Assembly: GCA_037349315.1 (NCBI GenBank)
Contig: JBAIAC010000278.1
Coordinates: 62,001 to 126,000, forward strand
Length of the DNA stretch: 64,000 nt
Origin: Chelydra serpentina
Taxonomy: Eukaryota; Chordata; Testudines; Chelydridae
Direction: 5' to 3'
Positions 61,001 to 64,000 of the stretch are shown piece after piece; the first letter of the stretch is position 1; each line of letters starts with the position of its first letter. A model generated the notes under the pieces. That model did no database searches. It was given only the letters and a program-made list of their open reading frames with translations, and was not told the DNA's origin. The translations under genes and the position numbers were made by a program.

Positions 61001-63594
61001 TAACCTATCACTTATTTCCCAGAGGCTCTCAACAGTAATGTTCAGCTCCCATCAGAAGCCCAAAACCTGGACTGTGTGCCCTGTAGAGCTTTATTCCTTT
61101 ACAAAGGATTGCTCTGTTCTAGTTCACAGCACAGCCACAGGTTCCTTTCACCGGGTCAGCACCAGCTTCCTCAGCTCTGGCGATATTTCAAATGCACGCT
61201 TCTTTAACAATGCACAGTTGGCTACAGTGAAGACCAGCAAAGAGACTAAACACAAGTATAATGGAGTGGGCGTGCTCCAAAGTTTATGCTCTGAAAATAG
61301 GGCTGAGGTTTGAGGGAGAAAACAAAGGAGGAAAAGACAAAGTTCGGAAGTTCCCAGGGTAAAAGAAACAGCATCCTCCTCCCACAAACAACTCCCATAA
61401 ACCAGTGGGTCATAACCAGCCTCATTAAGGTCTCCCATTTAGAGAAATGTGCTGCCTTTGTTCCCGATTCCTGGACAGTTTTCCTATTTGATGCCCTGAA
61501 AGGTAGTAATGGTTTAATTACACTTTCACAGGAAGCAATTCGGAACAGGAACCAGGACTTGTTACTCTCCAGCCTCCACAGGAGCTACTTGTTTGGGATG
61601 CAGATAAAGGACGCCCCCTGCTGTCCAAAATTAAGTACTGAACTCAAATTAGCTTGAAGCAGTTCTACCACCTTAGCAGACAGTCGTACATCAGAGAGTT
61701 TGGTTCTCTCTCATAATAACCATTTAAGTACTGGTAAGGCAGCAATCATGCAGGCAAATATTCAGCTATGACACACTCAGCCAGAGCTCCCAGGCAGCCA
61801 AGGACATTAGAACCTGATTTATGGTTATGAGGGATGTTGGTTGGGACACGAGGAATTATCCCTGTCTCCTTACAAGACCTTTAACTTACAGCTGGACCAG
61901 AGTCTACAGCTGAGATGAAGGGGCCCCAGAACATGGTTTGATCTGAACTACATTACTCACATGCACCGACAAGCCAATGTGCTGAGCTACAGTCTCATTT
62001 CGATGCAGAAATTGAGAGCAGAGCTCTAAAGAGCTCTTCATTCTCATTGCTGCAGCTTCCCTCCAGTATCCCCAACAGCCCAGGTGTGAGCATGAATGTA
62101 GGCAATTAAGGTGAAATTCACACTTATGCAGAGAGCCAGGACCAGGCCTATGCACCATTTATGTGCTATCCTGATGGCTTAAGTGAGGCTTTGTTCTGAC
62201 CCACAGCACAGGAGTGAAAGTCAAGAGGGCAACATTAACAAGCTCATGTTGACTACTTGCACACAGTAACTGGCAATGGAGGACAGCAAAACACATGCTG
62301 GAAACACCCTCCTGTAGCAAGAGGTGGGGGCGAAGCAGAGGACTAGGAGGAAAGAAGTCCTGAATGCCAATCGCCGCAGGGACAATGACTCCTTTTGTGG
62401 TCTTGGACAAGTCACTTCACCTCTCTGCACCCCAGTTTTGCCATCTGACAAAAATAAGGGGGATAAATACTTCCTTGCCTGCCAAGGAGTGATGAGGGTT
62501 AGCAGCAAAGGGCTTTGAAAGTCAGTTCAGTGTTGCAGGGATTTGCTAGCAGTAATGCACTGGGGTTTAACCTCCACCATTCAGTTCATCTGAAAGAGGG
62601 TCTCTCTTTGCACAGACATGATGCATCTTTCTCAGATCCAAACAAAAACAAAAATCGCAGCTAATTTCCTATTTCCCTTCTGGCACTAAACCTTGTTCAT
62701 TCTATATCTGCAGTAACTGCTAAATCACACCCCCTGCATCGAGCAAACAACTGTCTGTGGATTAATAAGGAAACAACTCAGAGCTATGGAAGCAAATGCT
62801 TAGGAACCACAATGAAAGGGAAAAAAGCATGGAAAGACATCCTGTGACGTGACTTGTTGGCAGGATGCAATAGTGAGGAGACTAATTTACTCGTCTGATC
62901 CTCCTCCATCCGACTCCATGTCACTGCGGGTCGCCTGAGTGAATGAGAAATATACAGCATAGACACTGTCACAAGAGAAGAGGACAACTATGCCAACTGA
63001 CTGGAAATCAGATGAATTTCACATTTCTATCGTATCTTTCATCCCCAAATCCTTCACAAACTATACACAGCTCCCCTGAAATGCAGCCGCCTCTGAGGTG
63101 GACAGCAGTAGCCAGTCCAACAACAAGGTGAGGCCAAGGACACCAGGCCAGAATTCTGCTCTCACGGGTGTCAGGGATGTTTGGTGATCACACAGGGCAG
63201 ACAGGGCCTTGCTTTTCAAAGTCTCCTCCACAAGATCCAAGCAGTTTAGTCCGTGTGGAAGTCAGTTTATCTGCCAGGGGAGAATGAGAGGCAGAGCCTA
63301 CCCTGCTGGGATGTGAACCTGTGATTCCAGGGAGTCCAAGGTATTGCACACCTGATGTTTATTCCACTAAGCCCCCTCCACAGACACAACGATGATACTT
63401 GTCTTTGTAGATTTCAACTCCTTTGAAGCAGGTACTATGGAACTAGTGAGTGTTTGTACAGTGCTACTGTCTCCACACCCAGACATATCCCCCTCAGTTA
63501 CAGCCATGCATTCCCCAGAAACATACACATCAGCTGATTTTTCAGGAGGTTCTTCCTCTTTAGCAGGAGGTTCTATCGGTTTCTGTTCTTCTTC
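23803..63594 (-). CDS. SARNP: SARNP, SAP domain-containing ribonucleoprotein (C-terminal 8 exons, 5' partial)
   Basis: SARNP (CIP29/Hcc-1) is a nuclear RNA-binding protein that joins DDX39B/UAP56 in the TREX mRNA-export pathway; yeast Tho1 and plant MOS11 are relatives. Coding exons on the - strand are 63594-63527, 60299-60248, 56661-56588, 55565-55537, 54880-54855, 53616-53548, 25798-25709 and 23844-23803. Their lengths (68, 52, 74, 29, 26, 69, 90, 42) sum to 450, giving 149 codons plus TGA, and every junction is GT-AG and in frame. Human SARNP has 61 residues before the matching point, so the full protein would be 210 residues, identical in length. The N-terminal SAP DNA/RNA-binding domain is off the right edge. 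The C-terminus carries repeated basic RxxRFG motifs ([39 protein letters not shown]) of the type reported to contact DDX39B. The gene faces GDF11, as in mammals. Confidence 0.96.
23845..25708 (-). other. SARNP: SARNP last intron
   Basis: A 1.86-kb intron with donor GTAAAA (25708 downward) and acceptor AG at 23846-23845. A diffuse SINE-like stretch lies around 24860-25000 (attatttatgcagcactaccgg...). No other gene or RNA was recognised in it. Confidence 0.85.
25709..25798 (-). CDS. SARNP: SARNP penultimate coding exon
   Basis: Thirty codons beginning [20 protein letters not shown] and ending in an acidic-neutral stretch ([10 protein letters not shown]). It carries one RxxRFG motif. Acceptor AG is at 25800-25799; donor GT at 25708-25707. 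Both ends are phase 0. Confidence 0.97.
27048..27950 (-). mobile_element. CR1 LINE 3' portion (outer copy), interrupted
   Basis: On the - strand the 27867-27950 part encodes [20 protein letters not shown], and the 27176-27490 part continues with a [11 protein letters not shown]...KELEKIMED segment typical of the CR1 reverse transcriptase C-terminus. The 3' UTR then runs to about 27048 (gggtcagaccagtggtccatctagctcag on +). Another CR1 is inserted at 27491-27866. Several stops show it is dead. Confidence 0.85.
27491..27866 (+). mobile_element. CR1 LINE 3' end (inner copy), nested insertion
   Basis: Starts at the conserved [11 protein letters not shown] point (agtttggaaaagagaagacaagg) and runs through [25 protein letters not shown] sequence to the CR1 3' UTR (ggactcgatgacctctcgaggtcccttccagccct) and the diagnostic 3' tail of direct repeats (aatctatgaatctatgaatc). 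It is 5'-truncated, close to the remembered consensus and lies opposite to, and inside, the outer CR1. Confidence 0.9.
31003..31044 (+). repeat. (CA)17 microsatellite with short GT arm
   Basis: A gtgtgtgta arm at 31003-31010 precedes a CA run to 31044, so the start can fold on itself. Confidence 0.95.
31090..31255 (-). repeat. MIR-like SINE, reverse orientation
   Basis: In + reading: ttactcccattttacagggggg, aacagaggggtagacaaatgaagtgacc, and gggaactgaaccccagttttcctgtg. These are reversed MIR core and head landmarks. Confidence 0.7.
31368..32015 (-). mobile_element. CR1 LINE 3' portion with open reading frame
   Basis: On the - strand a 149-codon open frame (32013-31564) gives the reverse transcriptase C-terminal part, including [36 protein letters not shown] and [16 protein letters not shown]. 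Its 3' UTR continues to about 31368 (ataagaacataagaatggccctactgggtcagacc on +). It is 5'-truncated near 32015 and lacks the endonuclease and most of the polymerase. The lack of stops marks it as the youngest LINE copy here or one close to consensus. Confidence 0.92.
32553..32589 (+). repeat. Poly(A)/poly(G) homopolymer junction
   Basis: About 12 A followed directly by about 10 G (aaaaaaaaaaaagggggggggg). Likely unstable and prone to sequencing error. Confidence 0.9.
33885..34133. mobile_element. Non-autonomous DNA-transposon-like repeat
   Basis: Contains taaatccaccccaagaggtggtagc, caatggaagaattcttccgtc, ggggtggaattttccacacgcctgagc and a right end ggcgtagaccaggcc. I recall these segments in this order from a family common in turtles and archosaurs. 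The left end (agactatggctatactac) is a diverged match to the reverse of the right end. No transposase is present. Confidence 0.6.
34155..34265. mobile_element. hAT-type MITE (about 111 bp)
   Basis: Left end AGTGTTTCTCAAC and reversed right end AGTGTCTCTCAACC form inverted repeats. Flanks gctctaat (34147-34154) and gctctaac (34266-34273) agree in 7 of 8 bases, the 8-bp duplication typical of hAT elements. The interior (ggtccgtggactggcgccggt) is short and non-coding. Confidence 0.75.
36000..36180 (-). repeat. Decayed MIR-like SINE, reverse orientation
   Basis: In + reading: ggatctcacagcacttcacgagc, atccccatgggaagtgggcatc, tcagtgacagaacacagaagttcc. The order fits a reversed MIR but divergence is high. 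Confidence 0.5.
36376..36464 (+). mobile_element. Turtle-type interspersed repeat fragment
   Basis: The sequence aaagagtcctgtggcaccttctagactaacag followed by gcataagctttcgtgggtgaatacccacttc matches a very frequent repeat I remember from turtle and crocodilian DNA. I do not know its class with certainty. It supports the taxonomic call. Confidence 0.65.
36471..36556 (+). repeat. 31-bp perfect direct repeat pair
   Basis: The same 31 bases (starting gcatgctctattaaaacat) lie at 36471-36501 and 36526-36556, offset by 55 bases, directly after the interspersed repeat at 36376-36464. Confidence 0.95.
37567..37583 (+). repeat. Poly(A) run
   Basis: About 17 consecutive A within intron sequence; no SINE body was recognised upstream of it. 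Confidence 0.85.
38946..39527. mobile_element. hAT-type non-autonomous element with internal palindromic array (582 bp)
   Basis: The ends are 13-bp perfect inverted repeats (TAGGCTGACCATA), flanked by a perfect 8-bp target duplication CCAATGAC (38938-38945 and 39528-39535), the length used by hAT transposases. Subterminal DNA is AT-rich with repeated cccgttttt motifs on both sides. The middle (39087-39472) is a GC- and CpG-rich 59-bp tandem array. No transposase is encoded, so mobilisation must have been in trans. Long - strand open frames through it are array artefacts. Confidence 0.9.
39087..39472. repeat. 59-bp tandem array of hairpin units
   Basis: Units start at 39087, 39146, 39205, 39264, 39323, 39382 and 39441 (last one partial), exactly 59 bases apart with few differences. 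Each unit carries CCCCTCGTCTCCCCGC, a loop around cagctgctga, and the exact reverse complement GCGGGGAGACGAGGGG, so each can form a 16-bp stem. The second and later units are near-identical, which points to recent amplification. Confidence 0.95.
40955..41015. repeat. Palindromic interspersed repeat
   Basis: The left part ctgatccaaagccccatggga and the right part attttggatcag are near reverse complements around cttccattgattt. I recall similar short palindromic repeats in amniote DNA but do not know the family name. Confidence 0.45.
42825..42896 (+). repeat. 33-bp perfect direct repeat pair
   Basis: A 33-base sequence (starting aaggagaagtcctggagacc) occurs at 42825-42857 and 42864-42896, offset by 39 bases and rich in CT dinucleotides. 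It is a small tandem duplication. Confidence 0.93.
46025..46105. repeat. Palindromic interspersed repeat
   Basis: gtgctgagcgccttctacttctattgag on the left pairs with aggtgctcagcacctt on the right, a worn version of a palindromic 'gtgctgagcacc' repeat I recall from amniote genomes. Confidence 0.5.
47597..47627 (+). repeat. (GT)n-(AC)n inverted microsatellite
   Basis: A GT run turns directly into an AC run (gtgtgtgtgtgacacacacacacacacacac), forming a perfect self-complementary hairpin. Confidence 0.95.
47920..47975 (+). mobile_element. Turtle-type interspersed repeat fragment
   Basis: agaaagagcaggagtacttgtggcaccttagagactaacacacttattt matches the start of another high-copy turtle repeat, related to the one at 36376. 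Class not certain. Confidence 0.65.
50055..50250 (-). repeat. MIR-like SINE, reverse orientation
   Basis: In + reading: ctcaaagcactgcacaggcatt, tcactccattttacagacagggaaacagac, and gaatggaccccagaagtcctgcctcccag. Confidence 0.7.
50465..50700 (+). repeat. MIR-like SINE
   Basis: Landmarks: aggattcaggactcctggattcgatttgc, tgtatgacctcgaagcagtcacttcatctctcgg. Confidence 0.65.
51815..52045 (+). repeat. MIR-like SINE
   Basis: Reads aagtcaggcaaactggatgctagacctaattctgcc, then ttaccttgggcatgtcgtttccccatcc, with a core ending gcactt...ggatctcttcaagactct. + orientation, decayed. Confidence 0.55.
52275..52298 (+). repeat. G24 homopolymer
   Basis: Twenty-four consecutive G with further G-rich sequence on both sides (from gcgcggggc to ggaggaggggaagggggg). 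Quadruplex-forming and hard to sequence, so its length is uncertain. On the SARNP sense strand it is poly(C). Confidence 0.9.
52986..53016 (+). repeat. (CG)n/(CA)n microsatellite
   Basis: cacgcgcgcgcgcgcacacacacacac: alternating purine-pyrimidine run with Z-DNA potential. Confidence 0.93.
53548..53616 (-). CDS. SARNP: SARNP coding exon (motif [14 protein letters not shown])
   Basis: Twenty-three codons, beginning [16 protein letters not shown] and ending SVSKK. Acceptor AG at 53618-53617 after a T-rich tract; donor GTAAGG at 53547 downward. It carries one RxxRFG motif. Confidence 0.97.
53617..54854 (-). other. SARNP: SARNP intron (1.2 kb)
   Basis: Donor GTAAGG, acceptor TTTGTAG. No gene or clear repeat was recognised within it. 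Confidence 0.85.
54855..54880 (-). CDS. SARNP: SARNP micro-exon (GLSADSKPT)
   Basis: Only 26 bases. With one G from the previous exon it encodes GLSADSKPT, corresponding to GLSSDNKPM in human. Acceptor ccaatctcag, donor GTAAGG. Confidence 0.93.
54881..55536 (-). other. SARNP: SARNP intron with MIR-like SINE
   Basis: A 656-base intron. About 55060-55210 is a + oriented MIR-like SINE (atcctggctctgacgcggtctcgttgtgtgaccttgg, ccatttccccatctgtaaaaatacag). Confidence 0.8.
55537..55565 (-). CDS. SARNP: SARNP micro-exon (FGMSTASTK)
   Basis: Twenty-nine bases. The first G completes an Arg codon from the previous exon, so the pair reads [11 protein letters not shown]; the last G begins the next Gly. 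Donor GTAAGC. Confidence 0.94.
55566..56587 (-). other. SARNP: SARNP intron (1.0 kb) with MIR-like SINE
   Basis: Donor GTAAGT, acceptor CTACAG. A MIR-like copy on + lies at about 56085-56300 (cttcccaagactcagtttccccatctgtaaatggtgata). Confidence 0.8.
56588..56661 (-). CDS. SARNP: SARNP coding exon ([19 protein letters not shown])
   Basis: Twenty-four codons plus two bases: [19 protein letters not shown] followed by AARAA and a split Arg. It holds the first RxxRF motif. Acceptor ctgtttcag, donor GTAAGT. Confidence 0.97.
58195..58730 (+). mobile_element. Old CR1 LINE 3' end
   Basis: Encodes a decayed [20 protein letters not shown] segment of the reverse transcriptase C-terminus and ends in a CR1 3' UTR (ggatattggaccagatgaaacactggtctgatccagg) with tail gcaattcttatgttctta. 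The frame is broken soon after 58380. Older and more diverged than the other two main CR1 copies. Confidence 0.8.
58830..58935 (-). repeat. MIR-like SINE, reverse orientation
   Basis: In + reading: aggtgaaatgacttgccctaggtcacatggcaagtcagtggctgagctaggactagaacccaggagtcctgg. A clear reversed MIR. Confidence 0.8.
60248..60299 (-). CDS. SARNP: SARNP coding exon ([17 protein letters not shown])
   Basis: The first base completes a Val codon split across the junction, followed by [17 protein letters not shown]. Human has [18 protein letters not shown]. Acceptor ccaatcttctag (AG at 60301-60300), donor GTAAGA. Confidence 0.96.
60300..63526 (-). other. SARNP: SARNP intron (3.2 kb)
   Basis: Donor GTATGT, acceptor CTTCTAG. 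It contains tandem MIR-like heads (60640-60840), a MIR-like SINE on + (about 62345-62530: gtcttggacaagtcacttcacctctctgcaccccag) and a reversed SINE piece near 63290-63375 (gggatgtgaacctgtgattcc). The rest, from 60.85 to 62.3 kb, shows no feature I can name. Confidence 0.8.
60640..60840 (+). repeat. Tandem MIR-like SINE heads
   Basis: Three copies in a row of the SINE head: cagtcaggccccatgggtcc, cagtcaggactcctagattccatt and tcaagaactcttgggttcaactcccagctctg. No core region follows. Confidence 0.65.
63527..63594 (-). CDS. SARNP: SARNP coding exon (acidic/proline-rich linker)
   Basis: Encodes [20 protein letters not shown] then AD and a split Val. This is the acidic linker after the SAP domain, [20 protein letters not shown] in human. 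Acceptor ttgaattgcag (AG at 63596-63595), donor GTATGT. It is the most upstream exon in the window. Confidence 0.96.
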
Positions 63595-64000
63595 CTGCAA
63601 TTCAATTAGTTGAGAAAGTGGGTCAGGTTAATACTCCAGTAAACTGAATGGAAGGAAGAGGCATTGGAGGGGGACACTGTCAACATTTACGGATTTTGAT
63701 TGTTTAACAACATCTACCCAGAGCTCTAGGTGCTTGGAAACAAGTTTTTTCCATATTACATACAGAATTCAATGTATGAGACAATGTCCCCAATCAGTGC
63801 ACCCTTCTGCCCCTGAATCTCTGCACATCAGATATGACTTTCCCTTTCCACCCAGTCCCTGGGAAAAGAGACAGGCTTTGCAACGTCTACTGAAGATCAA
63901 CAATCTCGGACTCTGGCAAACCAAGGAGAAAATCAACCTAACTAAGAGCCCCATGTCACCAGACCTATCTCATTTTAAACCAGAGGGCTGTCAGCTGCAA
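63595..64000 (-). other. SARNP: SARNP upstream intron, continues off window
   Basis: No exon resembling the SAP-domain region appears here, so the next upstream exon must lie beyond the right edge. Confidence 0.75.

Overview
This window is nuclear DNA from a land vertebrate, most probably a turtle or a close reptile relative. The evidence is spliced genes with GT-AG introns, CR1-family LINEs ending in the reptile/bird-type 3' tail, many MIR-type SINEs, 8-bp-TSD hAT MITEs, long CA microsatellites, and interspersed repeats I know mainly from turtle genomes. Nothing here is bacterial. Most long open frames are shadows, low-complexity sequence or transposon fragments.

There are two protein-coding genes, facing each other 3' end to 3' end. 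On the + strand at the left edge is the last coding exon of GDF11 (905-1285), a TGF-beta family ligand. It carries the furin site, the complete 109-residue mature domain and the stop codon. It is preceded by a G-rich minisatellite (1-787) inside the last intron and followed by a long 3' UTR or flank that may end near a poly(A) signal at 10295. On the - strand, filling 23803-63594, are the last eight coding exons of SARNP (CIP29/Hcc-1, yeast Tho1 homologue), an mRNA-export factor of the TREX pathway. The exons keep reading frame across every junction and give 149 codons plus a stop. Together with the 61 N-terminal residues expected beyond the right edge (the SAP domain), that equals the 210 residues of mammalian SARNP. 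The GDF11-SARNP neighbourhood is the same as in mammals.

Layout: 1-787 minisatellite; 905-1285 GDF11 exon; 1286 to about 10.3 kb GDF11 3' UTR/flank; about 10.3-21.4 kb intergenic with old SINEs, a CR1 tail, a hAT MITE and a CA repeat; 21.4-23.8 kb probable SARNP 3' UTR; 23.8-25.8 kb last two SARNP exons; 25.8-53.5 kb one very long intron holding nested CR1s, a second CR1 with an open frame, two hAT MITEs and an unusual 582-bp hAT-type element with a 59-bp palindromic tandem array; 53.5-63.6 kb the other six SARNP exons; 63.6-64.0 kb intron.

I found no convincing new gene system. The most unusual structures are the hAT-type element at 38946-39527 (13-bp inverted ends, perfect 8-bp target duplication, internal GC-rich hairpin array), the quadruplex-prone minisatellite just upstream of the GDF11 terminal exon, and the one-motif-per-exon layout of the SARNP C-terminus. 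Repeat-family labels come from memory of consensus patterns and were not searched; edges of old repeats are approximate.
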